Assembly (NCBI RefSeq): GCF_003316845.1
Contig: NZ_QMIK01000005.1
Coordinates: 1 to 64,000, forward strand
Reading direction: 5' to 3'
Origin: Cognataquiflexum aquatile
GTDB taxonomy: Bacteria; Bacteroidota; Bacteroidia; Cytophagales; Cyclobacteriaceae
Length of the DNA stretch: 64,000 nt
In this document: one piece after another, positions 24,982-33,650 of the stretch
How the letters are laid out: each line of letters begins with the position of its first letter
How positions within the stretch are numbered: position 1 is the first letter of the stretch
Program-made: the position numbers and the translations under genes
The notes under the pieces: model-generated
Told to the model about the DNA's origin: nothing
Seen by the model: the letters and a program-made list of their open reading frames with translations, nothing else
Database searches by the model: none

Positions 24982-26130
24982 CTAAGCTGTTTGCATCGGC
25001 CTCATGATTCGTGCCAGGCGGAAGGACAGATCGGCAAAAAGTATCCGGATATTGGCATTTCTTTCAATATGGTAATGTGCCTCATTCATCGCCTGATAAA
25101 TGGCCGTAAGTTTTTCTTCATCTAGGACATGGACGCCGAGATTATGGATAAATTCTCGGTCAGATTCTATGCTACGCATCAATTCTGCCAATTGGGACTT
25201 GTCCAGCATCACCTCCCGGATCACATTGATCCCGCTCAAAAGCAGGGATTTTTGTGCTTCTTTATCTTTGGAACTGAATTTTTCTACAAATTCCAACATG
25301 TCATTGACATGGACGGAATAACATGCCCGGAACCAGTCCCTGACCAGTCTCGTGAATTCATCCTCTACCTGATTGACCATGTTTTCGGCCTCTCTCATGT
25401 TGCCGTCAGCCAATGGGGCTATCTGCATGGCAGTATCCCGGGTTATATGAAACTTCTGAATCAAATGCTGCATCACTTCTTCATCCGAAAATGCCCTGAT
25501 CATGATCTTTTGGGTTCGGGAAAGAATGGTCGTCAACAATTGTTCAGGATGGGAAGTCACGAGAATAAAAAGTGTTTTGGCTGGCGGTTCCTCCAATATT
25601 TTCAAAAGGGAATTTGCAGATTGGGCATTCAGATATTCCGGAGACCAGATCAGCATGATCTTGTATCCGCCTTCAAATGACTTGAGCGAAAGTGTTTTGA
25701 TGATCTGCTTTGCAGCTGCTTTGGAAATGTTGAGCTGCTTTTTCTCAAAGTTATTCTTGTAAATCCAGTCAGAAACATTCCCAAAAGGAGTCTCTATGGC
25801 GAAGTTTCTGAATGAGGATGGGAAGTCGGTCTTTTTTCCTTTATTCTCCTCATCCTCGTCTTCTCTACTTTCCCCCACCAATGGAAACACGAAGTTCATA
25901 TCCGGATGGACAAGCCTTGACATTTTTTGGCAGGAAGGGCAAGTTCCGCAGGCATCTAACTCCCCCGGTTGCTGGCAATGAAGGTAGGTCGCCAATGCCA
26001 ATCCCATCTGTAGGTTGGCAGAACCCTCCGGCCCATGAAACAAAAGTGCATGGGCGATGTGGTTGTTTTTGACTGCTTGGATAATCTTATCCTTTACTTC
26101 CTCCAATCCGGGAATAGATGAAAACAGCAT
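24982..26130 (-). CDS. holB: DNA polymerase III delta' subunit
   Basis: A 382-residue clamp-loader subunit. The P-loop region is HGPEGSANLQ, lacking the Lys-Thr/Ser of an active Walker A, as in delta'. A zinc module with four cysteines follows (HCQQPGELDACGTCPSCQ). SRTQKIMIRAFSDEEV matches the SRCQ region (SRTQ here). The acidic linker EDEDEENKGKK near residue 80 is an insertion. It is the second gene of the long operon, 6 nt after the GlmU-like gene. Confidence 0.88.
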   Translation of the reverse strand: MLFSSIPGLEEVKDKIIQAVKNNHIAHALLFHGPEGSANLQMGLALATYLHCQQPGELDACGTCPSCQKMSRLVHPDMNFVFPLVGESREDEDEENKGKKTDFPSSFRNFAIETPFGNVSDWIYKNNFEKKQLNISKAAAKQIIKTLSLKSFEGGYKIMLIWSPEYLNAQSANSLLKILEEPPAKTLFILVTSHPEQLLTTILSRTQKIMIRAFSDEEVMQHLIQKFHITRDTAMQIAPLADGNMREAENMVNQVEDEFTRLVRDWFRACYSVHVNDMLEFVEKFSSKDKEAQKSLLLSGINVIREVMLDKSQLAELMRSIESDREFIHNLGVHVLDEEKLTAIYQAMNEAHYHIERNANIRILFADLSFRLARIMRPMQTA

Positions 26131-26136
26131 AATTTA

Positions 26137-27336
26137 TCAGACTTCTTTGTCCCAAATACGGTAATGTCTTGTCAATTCGAAAACCTTTTGGATAATTTCT
26201 TTTTCGGTTTGGCTGTATTCCATTCCTCTTCTTTTCATTACCGCGATGGCCGTTTCTTCAAATTTTCTCACCTGAAAAGTGCTGAACCCTGAAGCACCGC
26301 CCCAAGAAAAAGAGGGAATAAAATTTCTCGGAAAACCGTCACCAAAAACATTGGCCCCAACGCCGACAACCGTCCCGGTGTTAAACATCGTGTTGATGCC
26401 TGCCTTGGCATGGTCTCCCATCATCAGTCCACAAAACTGCAAGCCTGTATTGGTAAATCCGCCTTTGGTATAATCCCAGATTTTGACTTCTGCGTAGTTG
26501 TTTTTAAGGTTGGAAGTGTTGGTATCGGCACCGAGGTTACACCATTCGCCGATCACGGCATTGCCGAGAAATCCCTCATGCCCTTTGTTGCTGTAGCCAA
26601 AAAGAACCGCATTGGAGATTTCTCCCCCAACTTTTGAAAAAGGCCCCACAGTCGTATCTCCTCGCATTTTGGCTCCCATATTCACTGTGGAGGCTTCGCA
26701 AAGCGCAAATGGACCTCTGATCAGTGAACCTTCCTGCACTTCGGCGTTTTTCCCGATGTAGATCGGCCCGCCTTCGGCATTGAGTACAGCGGCTTTGATT
26801 TTTGCTCCCGGTTCAATAAAAACCTGTGACGCATTATATACTATGGTATGTGGATCTTCCAAAGGTTCCGACCGTCTGCCGGCAGTGATCAGCTCGTAAT
26901 CTTTTCTGATCTCAGCAGCATTGACCTGAAAAATATGCCATGATTTTTGGATGGTTGTGACGGATCCTTCATAATGGATTTTGGTCAAAGCCTTAGCCTG
27001 ATCTGGATGAAAAGAACCCGGATTTTCTGAAAATGCCGCAACCAAAAGGTTATTGGACCAAAGTGACTCGGTGCTTTTCAGTTGGTGGATGGCTGACCAA
27101 AGCATCTGATCCGGGCAAACTGCGCCGTTGACCATCAAAGCAGCACCTTCTTTTTTGGGAAACTTTACAGAAAGGTAATCCTGTGTCAAAAACCCAGGTT
27201 TGTAGCCTGAGTATTTTTCCCATTTCTCCGAAATCTTCAAAATCCCCACCCGGATATCCCCGATAGGCCTGGTAAAAGTAAATGGCAACAAAGAACCCCG
27301 GATGGCAGGGTCATCGAATAGAATCAGATTGTCCAT
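26137..27336 (-). CDS. GlmU-like putative sugar nucleotidyltransferase
   Basis: A 399-residue protein. The N-terminal NTP-transferase-like domain (about 1-170: ILFDDPAIRGSLLPFTFTRP, DIRVGILKISEKW) belongs to the PF13562 type and lacks the usual GxGTRM signature. It is followed by a left-handed beta-helix of hexapeptide repeats (about 180-360: IGKNAEVQEGSLIRGPFALC, VIGEWCNLGADTNTSNLKNNY). It is common in Bacteroidota; its activity is not clearly established, perhaps in cell-wall sugar nucleotides. It starts just 8 nt after the rpmE terminator, leaving no obvious promoter. Confidence 0.82.
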   Translation of the reverse strand: MDNLILFDDPAIRGSLLPFTFTRPIGDIRVGILKISEKWEKYSGYKPGFLTQDYLSVKFPKKEGAALMVNGAVCPDQMLWSAIHQLKSTESLWSNNLLVAAFSENPGSFHPDQAKALTKIHYEGSVTTIQKSWHIFQVNAAEIRKDYELITAGRRSEPLEDPHTIVYNASQVFIEPGAKIKAAVLNAEGGPIYIGKNAEVQEGSLIRGPFALCEASTVNMGAKMRGDTTVGPFSKVGGEISNAVLFGYSNKGHEGFLGNAVIGEWCNLGADTNTSNLKNNYAEVKIWDYTKGGFTNTGLQFCGLMMGDHAKAGINTMFNTGTVVGVGANVFGDGFPRNFIPSFSWGGASGFSTFQVRKFEETAIAVMKRRGMEYSQTEKEIIQKVFELTRHYRIWDKEV

Positions 27337-27343
27337 GGTACAA

Positions 27344-27383
27344 AAATAAAAAAGTCTCCCGGAAAACCGATTCCGGGAGACCT
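27344..27383 (-). terminator. Intrinsic terminator after rpmE
   Basis: On the minus strand GTCTCCCGGAA (27371-27381) pairs with TTCCGGGAGAC (27354-27364) and is followed by a T-rich run. It lies between rpmE and the GlmU-like gene on the same strand. Confidence 0.9.
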
Positions 27384-27407
27384 TTACCTGCGAGCAGGCT
27401 GGTAAAA

Positions 27408-27653
27408 TTATTTCTTGGCGTATCTCTTGTTGAACTTGTCAACACGACCTGCTGTATCCAACATCATCTTTTTACCTGTGTAAAAAGGGTGTGAGTTAGA
27501 GCTTACTTCGACTTTATATACCGGATAAGTGTTACCATCTTCCCAAACGATTGTCTCAGAAGTCTGGATGGTGGATTTGGTGATGAACTTATATTCGCTT
27601 GAAGTATCGTAAAATACGACATCTCTGTAATTAGGATGAATGTCTTTTTTCAT
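27408..27653 (-). CDS. rpmE: 50S ribosomal protein L31 type B
   Basis: An 81-residue protein with [41 protein letters not shown], and [12 protein letters not shown], typical of the zinc-free type B L31. The C-x2-C motif of type A is absent. It has its own promoter (TAACTTTG at 27697-27704) and a terminator downstream. Confidence 0.95.
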   Translation of the reverse strand: MKKDIHPNYRDVVFYDTSSEYKFITKSTIQTSETIVWEDGNTYPVYKVEVSSNSHPFYTGKKMMLDTAGRVDKFNKRYAKK

Positions 27654-27696
27654 TGTATTGCTATTTATCTTTTTATCGCTTTTCCGAAATGAGGCA

Positions 27697-27728
27697 CAAA
27701 GTTATTTCTTTTTTGAAATGTATCCAAA
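27697..27728 (-). promoter_or_regulatory. Promoter of rpmE
   Basis: On the minus strand TTTG (-33, 27725-27728) and TAACTTTG (-7, 27697-27704) are separated by 20 nt, a full match to the Bacteroidota consensus. It leaves a short leader before the rpmE ATG at 27653. Confidence 0.85.
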
Positions 27729-27771
27729 TCTTGTTTGGTAATAATTTGACGGGTGAAGGAATTAAGTATCT

Positions 27772-27796
27772 CGCAAAGGCGCAAGGGGGCAAAGGG
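27772..27796. repeat. CGCAAAGG 8-mer repeat, copy 1
   Basis: Three degenerate 8-bp units: CGCAAAGG, CGCAAGGG, GGCAAAGG. Related arrays occur at 43109-43146 and 57311-57333. It lies in the 275-bp gap between rpmE and the next lipoprotein gene, which otherwise holds only the rpmE promoter. Confidence 0.75.
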
Positions 27797-27927
27797 TTTA
27801 CTATTGGTCGGAGTAAACAAAAATGAATCCGGGTTTAGATAAGTTGGAATATTTTTTCAGAGATTCTGAACGAAAATTTAATGTAAAAAGCAAAGCCAAA
27901 AGAAAATTTGAATATTTGGTCTTGATT

Positions 27928-29148
27928 TCATATCCTTTCCCGAAGTTTAAATTTCATAATTATTGGATATTCTAAATCTGGATTATTAATTAGGATTTTG
28001 TAAAGATCAGGATCTAATTTTGTTAAATGATTAAATGTATTCTCATTTTTGATTTGATCAGAAAAAGCAGCTATCGCATCAATATTAGTAGCCACATAAT
28101 AAAAGCCATTGGAAACATTGTATGAAGGCAAGTTATACGGTCCAGCAAAAAATAAGAGATTAAAAATATCATTTTTGGTTTTTGGCCAATGTTTCATTGA
28201 TAAATGCCCGAAAGACTGACCCCCTGATAAAATTACACCTAAAGTAAACCCAACGTAGGTACCTTCAAAGAAACTGTAATAAAACATCAATTCCTTACCC
28301 TCTCTACCAACTTCAAATTTTGTTAGTATTGCTTCGGGATTTTCCATGTTATTGAATTTGAATCCAGTATGATCAAATCTTAAATCTTCGGACCTCTTAT
28401 CAAGAAAATTGATTTCATAAGCGGGAAAATCTTCAATTCCATTTTCATCTATTTTGTAAATGATTGATGAAAGAGGGTAGGTGTAATAATTTCCTGAAAT
28501 AAAACCGCTATAATCCGATGGCACATATCCTTTAACTAAAGGATGTTCCATTTTAAATTTGAGGAATTTTCCGTTATAGTCATGTAATTTAATATTGAAT
28601 AGGCCTTCATTCTCGTCTAGAAAAGAGTAAAGAGCTAAGTTCTCTGATTCTAATAAACCAATCTGATTATACCATCCATCAATTTTACTTTTTCTAACAA
28701 AAGATAAGTCACTTTTAAATTCTAAAATTGAATGACTTCCTCTACAAAAAATTAACACTGATTTTCTTAAAGGATTAACAACAAAGTCTAGAGCTTCCAC
28801 ATATTCTTCTGGCCCTTGTCCTTTATTGCCAACCTGACCAATAAAATTCCCATTTAAGTCATATGCAACAAGGATCTGCTTATTTCGATCAAGAATAAAT
28901 AACTTTCCGTCCAATTCTTGAATTTTGTGAGCAGCAGTAAGTATAAATGATTCTGACGGTTTCAAAACAATATACTCTACTTCCGTCATCAATTGACGAG
29001 GCGAAATAAGAGAATCTAAAAGATTTGGTTTCGTTAAATCAATTAAAACTTGAGCTTGCTTTATTTCTTGGTGCTTTTCTTTTTTGTTACAGCCTAGAAA
29101 TAGTGAGTTAAAGGCAATCACTATCATAAAAATTAATATCTTTTTCAT
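27928..29148 (-). CDS. 6-bladed beta-propeller lipoprotein
   Basis: A 406-residue lipoprotein (lipobox LFLGC, Cys 20) of the 6-bladed beta-propeller group seen in Bacteroidota. Propeller-type strands include KIQELDGKLFILDRNKQILVAYD, GNFIGQVGNKGQGPEEYVEA and SILEFKSDLSFVRK. The Lys-rich CNKKEKHQE after the lipid Cys could favour surface export. Function is unknown. A strong hairpin lies in the 5' leader. Its codon use is AT-richer than its neighbours, suggesting it is accessory. Confidence 0.8.
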   Translation of the reverse strand: MKKILIFMIVIAFNSLFLGCNKKEKHQEIKQAQVLIDLTKPNLLDSLISPRQLMTEVEYIVLKPSESFILTAAHKIQELDGKLFILDRNKQILVAYDLNGNFIGQVGNKGQGPEEYVEALDFVVNPLRKSVLIFCRGSHSILEFKSDLSFVRKSKIDGWYNQIGLLESENLALYSFLDENEGLFNIKLHDYNGKFLKFKMEHPLVKGYVPSDYSGFISGNYYTYPLSSIIYKIDENGIEDFPAYEINFLDKRSEDLRFDHTGFKFNNMENPEAILTKFEVGREGKELMFYYSFFEGTYVGFTLGVILSGGQSFGHLSMKHWPKTKNDIFNLLFFAGPYNLPSYNVSNGFYYVATNIDAIAAFSDQIKNENTFNHLTKLDPDLYKILINNPDLEYPIIMKFKLRERI

Positions 29149-29170
29149 ACTTATTTCAATTTCTCGATAA

Positions 29171-29202
29171 AAAGTCTGTTTTATTTTAATGAAACAGACT
29201 TT
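29171..29202 (-). promoter_or_regulatory. Perfect hairpin in the 5' leader of the propeller lipoprotein
   Basis: AAAGTCTGTTT (29171-29181) and AAACAGACTTT (29192-29202) form an 11-bp perfect stem with a 10-nt loop, 23-54 nt upstream of the ATG at 29148. A -7-like TATCTTTA on the minus strand sits at 29213-29220, so the hairpin would be close to the RNA 5' end. It may be a stabiliser, operator or riboregulatory stem. Confidence 0.55.
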
Positions 29203-29470
29203 ACTTTAAAGCTAAAGATACTCTACGGTTATTTAAATTCAAACTATATTTATAGCTATTTTTCAGTAGAATGTATTGGACCGAGAATTACACCACTCCC
29301 ATTTCAAAAAAAAGTAAAACAAAACATTTGATAAACCGAGAATAATTTTTTTAACTTCTTAAGAAGTTTTCTATCTGAAAAAGAAAGACATCCCAGTCTT
29401 TGAAAACCTGATGCTCTCCTTCCATTTTCCACTGTTTTTTTTAGCTTTACACCATTATAGCATCACCCCT
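29203..29470. other. Gap upstream of the Wzi/RemB-like gene
   Basis: This AT-rich stretch contains the -7-like element of the divergent lipoprotein gene near 29213. Otherwise I see no gene, RNA or repeat. The promoter of the plus-strand gene at 29471 must lie here but no good consensus is evident. Confidence 0.5.
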
Positions 29471-31165
29471 ATGAAAAAAATATTTCTTTTGACTTTTTGT
29501 CTTGCTGCTTTTTTTACCCTTGATGGTTTTGCCCAAGGTGCCTATGTCCCTTTCAACAGGGATTATTACCATATGCTGGAGCGGTACGAAATCCTGGACG
29601 GCAAAAACAACCCGAGTTTTCATACAGGCTTCAAACCTTACAGGAGAGACCATGTTGCGGCTTTTCTGGATTCACTTTCTGAGGCTGATATTTCCCGCTC
29701 CAAAGCTGACAAGTTCAACTTCAACTACCTGAGCAACGACAATTGGGAATTTATCAGCGGAGAAACTGAAGCCTCCAAAAAACCATTTCTGAAGCACCTT
29801 TACACCAAACCTGCCGACTTTTACCATTACCGTGATTCGGTGGTAGACATCCATATCAATCCGGTTTTATACCTTGCTGCGGGATTTGAGCCCGGGATAG
29901 ATGAGATGCGCTTCCGCAATTCCCGGGGAATCGAAATCAGGGGAAGCATAGACAGAAAGGTCGCTTTCTATACTTTTATGACTTCCACACAGACTATTTT
30001 TCCTTCTTGGGTCAAGGACTTTGCCGAACACAGCGGTGCAATACCTGGAGAAGGATTTTGGAAAAGGTACAATGAAACCGGCTATGGCTTCTTTTCGGCA
30101 CGGGCACATTTGAGTTTCAATGTCACGAGGCACATCGAAGCCCAATTTGGTCAGGACAGGAACTTTGTTGGAGAGGGTTACCGGTCCATGATCCTTTCGG
30201 ATTTTTCCAATCCCTACCTGTTTTTCAAGCTGAATACCAAAATCTGGCGATTTCAGTTGACCAACCTTTGGGCACAGCAGACTGCTGATATCTTTTTTGA
30301 CAATCAGGGCCGGCCAACAGACAAAATCCGCTATCCCAAAAAATGGTTTGCCATGCACCGACTTGGGGTCAATCTGGGGAAAAAGCTCAACATCGGCATA
30401 TTTGAATCCATCATGTCTGACCAATTTGACTGGAACTACCTCAATCCCATTATCTTTTACCGTTGGGTAGAGCATCAGGGCGGTTCACCTGACAAGTTGA
30501 TGCTTGGTACGGATTTAAAATGGAACATGACCCGGGGTATGCAGCTTTACGGACAGTTTGCCTTGAATGAATTTGTCTTTACCGAATTTTTTGAATTAGA
30601 AGGAGAAAATTCCTCCCGCAACAAACACGGGATACAGGTGGGTTATAAATACATCGATGTATTGAAAATACCCAACCTCGACCTGCAACTTGAATACAAC
30701 CAAGCGCGGCCTTACACCTACCAAGAAAAAAGGCCTTTCCAGTCCTTTTCCAATTACAGGACACCACTCACCCACCCACTTGGGGCGAATTTCAAAGAAG
30801 CAATCGGTATCCTCCGGTATCAGCCCGAGTTTCTGCCGCGTCTCTTTGCCACATTTACAGGCATGTACCAATTCTATGGAGATGATCCATCGGAGGAAGT
30901 AAACTTTGGCAAAGATGTGCTGAAAAACCGAACAGTAACCAATACAGGAAAAGGCCTCTATGGCCACTATATCGGTCAGGGCGTGGAAAACACGGTAATC
31001 ATGGGCAACCTGAACCTGAGCTATATGATCAAGCAAAATGTATTTTTGGACCTAAGTCATAGCTACAGAAAGCGAACTGCCGAAGACCTTTCCAGCCCGG
31101 AGTCAACCAATTTTACCCAGTTTTCGATCCGGGTGAATATGGTGAGGAATGATTTTAATTTTTAG
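29471..31165 (+). CDS. Wzi/RemB-like outer-membrane protein (capsule assembly or gliding-related)
   Basis: A 564-residue protein with a type I signal peptide (LDGFAQG). It is rich in aromatic beta-strands and contains GQDRNFVGEGYRSMILSDFSNPYLFFKLNTKIWRFQLTNLWAQ, typical of the capsule-assembly Wzi/RemB family. It is likely an outer-membrane barrel of about 18 strands. The start at 29471 is preferred to an upstream extension. Homologues include RemB, a mobile surface adhesin of flavobacterial gliding, and Wzi lectins. It is followed directly by GGTTATTGGG repeats. Confidence 0.7.
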   Translation: MKKIFLLTFCLAAFFTLDGFAQGAYVPFNRDYYHMLERYEILDGKNNPSFHTGFKPYRRDHVAAFLDSLSEADISRSKADKFNFNYLSNDNWEFISGETEASKKPFLKHLYTKPADFYHYRDSVVDIHINPVLYLAAGFEPGIDEMRFRNSRGIEIRGSIDRKVAFYTFMTSTQTIFPSWVKDFAEHSGAIPGEGFWKRYNETGYGFFSARAHLSFNVTRHIEAQFGQDRNFVGEGYRSMILSDFSNPYLFFKLNTKIWRFQLTNLWAQQTADIFFDNQGRPTDKIRYPKKWFAMHRLGVNLGKKLNIGIFESIMSDQFDWNYLNPIIFYRWVEHQGGSPDKLMLGTDLKWNMTRGMQLYGQFALNEFVFTEFFELEGENSSRNKHGIQVGYKYIDVLKIPNLDLQLEYNQARPYTYQEKRPFQSFSNYRTPLTHPLGANFKEAIGILRYQPEFLPRLFATFTGMYQFYGDDPSEEVNFGKDVLKNRTVTNTGKGLYGHYIGQGVENTVIMGNLNLSYMIKQNVFLDLSHSYRKRTAEDLSSPESTNFTQFSIRVNMVRNDFNF

Positions 31166-31167
31166 GA

Positions 31168-31258
31168 TTGGTTATTGGGAAATGGTTATTTGGTTAAAGG
31201 TTATTTGGTTAATTGCCCGATTAGCTCGGGATGGTTATCGGTTATTGGGATATTGGGG
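31168..31258. repeat. GGTTATTGGG-type degenerate repeat block
   Basis: Degenerate copies of GGTTATTGGG/GGTTATTTGG start within 3 nt of the stop codon at 31165 and run to 31258. A small CCCGA...TCGGG inverted repeat (31216-31230) lies in the middle. Confidence 0.8.
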
Positions 31259-31342
31259 TGAAAAAGGATTTTCAGGAATTCAACAGAAAACCAAAACCTA
31301 TTTTTATTCCTTAACTTGCGGCCAAATCTGTAAAAGCATTTC

Positions 31343-33175
31343 ATGAATACTTACCTCCGTATTTTGTCTTATGCCCGGCCTTACCGCAGGTATTTTCCGA
31401 TATACGTCCTATATACACTCTTGGCGATCATTTTTGGTCTGATGAATTTCACGCTGCTGAAGCCGCTTTTTGATGTGATCTTTGAGCAGGCACCGCAGGC
31501 TGACATGAGCAAATACCTCAGCAAGCCTGATTTTGCATTCACCCTTGACTATTTCCTCACTCTATTCAATTACTATTTCCATCAGATCTCAGAGACTTAT
31601 GGCAAGTTTGGGACTTTGGTCTATGTCTGTATCATCATCGTCATTTCGGTTTTTCTGGCCAACCTTTTTACTTACCTCTCTGGAGTGGTTTTGGCAAAAG
31701 TAAGGGCTGAGGTCATCAAAAAAATGAGGATGTCGATTTTTGAGCAGGTGTCAAGGATGCACATCGGGTACTTTTCCAATGAGCGAAAAGGCGACCTGAT
31801 GTCAAAGATGACCAATGACATCCAAGAAGTGGAGAACAGTGTAGTGCAATCACTGCGCGTCGTCTTTAAAGAACCGGTAACCATTATCCTATATTTTGCC
31901 GTGCTGTTTTTTATGTCTTTCAAATTGACACTCTTCACCATCATGGTCATCCCGATATCCGGTGCGATCATCGGCGGGATTACAAGGAGATTGAAAAAGA
32001 CAGCCATCGAAAGTCAGGAATCCCTCGGCAGAGTCGTGAATATCCTGGATGAGACCATCGGAGGCATGCGGGTAATTAAGGCATTTGGTGCCCAAAAATA
32101 CGTGAGAAATAAGTTTGACAGCGAGACGGACTTTTACTCCGATGTAAATATCTCGATGGCCAAGAAAAACGAGCTGGCCTCTCCCATCTCACAGTTCATG
32201 GGGGTTTCGGTCGTGGCAGGGATTTTGGTATATGGAGGAAGTTTGGTACTGAACAATAATTCTGACCTCAGCGCTTCGGATTTCATTACCTACATCATCA
32301 TCTTCACCCAAGTACTCAATCCGGCAAAGGAAATCTCCCGTGCTGCAAGCAGCATCCAAAGGGGTTTGGCATCTGCCGACAGGATCTTCAAAGTAGTCGA
32401 TACACCCAGCGAAATCCAAAACGCTGAAAATCCCGTCACTGTCCATACCTTCACAGATGCCGTACAATTCCACCATGTTTCTTTCAGCTATGAAAAGGAA
32501 AAGGTGTTGGACAATATTTCTTTCACCCTCCAAAAAGGGAAAACCATCGCTTTGGTAGGACCTTCCGGTGGAGGAAAATCAACGATTGCAGATTTGGTTC
32601 CAAGATTCTATGACCCGACAGAGGGGAAAGTCACTTTGGATGGGGTGGATCTGAAAACCATAGAAATCAATTCCCTCATCAAACAGATGGGAATCGTGAC
32701 GCAGGAATCGATATTGTTCAACGATTCGGTTTTTAACAATATCGCCTTTGGGCTTGAAGGAATATCCGAGGAGAAAGTCATCGAAGCGGCCAAGATTGCC
32801 AATGCCCATGAGTTTATAGTCGATTTGGAAAACGGTTACCAGACTTCTATCGGGGAGCGCGGATCAAAACTCTCAGGCGGTCAGAGGCAGCGACTCAGCA
32901 TTGCGCGGGCGGTATTGAAAAACCCCCCGATTCTGATATTGGATGAGGCGACTTCGGCTTTGGATTCCCAATCAGAAAAATTAGTTCAGGAAGCCTTAAC
33001 CAATCTGATGGCCAACCGTACAACATTGGTAATTGCCCACAGACTCAGTACCATTCAGCATGCCGACGAAATCCTTGTGATCAAAAAAGGTCAGATCGTC
33101 CAACGTGGAACACACCAACAACTTATGTTGGAAGAAGGATTATACCGGAAACTTTCCACAATGCAGTCGGTTTAG
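31343..33175 (+). CDS. ABC exporter half-transporter (MsbA-like)
   Basis: A 610-residue protein with an N-terminal six-helix transmembrane domain and a C-terminal ATPase. Walker A is GPSGGGKST (406-414), signature LSGGQ (510-514), and Walker B ILILDEATSALDS follows. All catalytic motifs are intact, so it can act as a homodimer, probably a lipid or drug exporter. No partner is adjacent. Confidence 0.93.
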   Translation: MNTYLRILSYARPYRRYFPIYVLYTLLAIIFGLMNFTLLKPLFDVIFEQAPQADMSKYLSKPDFAFTLDYFLTLFNYYFHQISETYGKFGTLVYVCIIIVISVFLANLFTYLSGVVLAKVRAEVIKKMRMSIFEQVSRMHIGYFSNERKGDLMSKMTNDIQEVENSVVQSLRVVFKEPVTIILYFAVLFFMSFKLTLFTIMVIPISGAIIGGITRRLKKTAIESQESLGRVVNILDETIGGMRVIKAFGAQKYVRNKFDSETDFYSDVNISMAKKNELASPISQFMGVSVVAGILVYGGSLVLNNNSDLSASDFITYIIIFTQVLNPAKEISRAASSIQRGLASADRIFKVVDTPSEIQNAENPVTVHTFTDAVQFHHVSFSYEKEKVLDNISFTLQKGKTIALVGPSGGGKSTIADLVPRFYDPTEGKVTLDGVDLKTIEINSLIKQMGIVTQESILFNDSVFNNIAFGLEGISEEKVIEAAKIANAHEFIVDLENGYQTSIGERGSKLSGGQRQRLSIARAVLKNPPILILDEATSALDSQSEKLVQEALTNLMANRTTLVIAHRLSTIQHADEILVIKKGQIVQRGTHQQLMLEEGLYRKLSTMQSV

Positions 33176-33207
33176 TAAATTAGGAAACAATTAAATTAAA
33201 GATTCAT

Positions 33208-33573
33208 ATGAAGCAAATAGATAAAATCTCGCACTTAGTGACCGCACTGTTTTTCGGAATCGCCTTGGTCTTTTTCCTATTATTCGATAATGTAAAAGGC
33301 ATCTTGAAGGTGGATGAACTGACGCCGACGTTGGTGGTCAATTTCCTTTTGATCGGCTTGTTGCTTTTTTTGATTTCTTGGGGTACCAGTACCATGGTCA
33401 AGAGCAATTTTGTGGCTGAACTTTCCAAAAAGGAGACTGAAAAAAACGAACTGAAAGCCAAGCTTTACGATTTTGAACAAGGTGTCAAGCTCAAAAATAT
33501 CGAAAAGAAACTGGAAACAATCGAAGAAGAAAGAGAAGCCTCAGTAATTCGCAAAAGACAAAATTTCAAATAA
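33208..33573 (+). CDS. Small membrane protein with coiled coil
   Basis: A 121-residue protein with two predicted transmembrane segments (ALFFGIALVFFLLFDN, LVVNFLLIGLLLFLISWG) and a charged, helical C-terminus (LSKKETEKNELKAKLYDFE...) that looks like a coiled coil. It follows the ABC gene by 32 nt and may be cotranscribed. I do not recognise the family. Confidence 0.7.
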   Translation: MKQIDKISHLVTALFFGIALVFFLLFDNVKGILKVDELTPTLVVNFLLIGLLLFLISWGTSTMVKSNFVAELSKKETEKNELKAKLYDFEQGVKLKNIEKKLETIEEEREASVIRKRQNFK

Positions 33574-33602
33574 CTAAAGGATATTTGGAGTAAATAACTA
33601 AT

Positions 33603-33632
33603 TTAGGAAACCCAAAAGGTTTCCTTTTTTTA
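33603..33632 (+). terminator. Intrinsic terminator upstream of comM
   Basis: AGGAAACC and GGTTTCCT arms (33605-33612 and 33618-33625) are followed by seven T. It ends the ABC/small membrane protein unit. Confidence 0.88.
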
Positions 33633-33650
33633 TTGCCTAAAATCTAAAAT

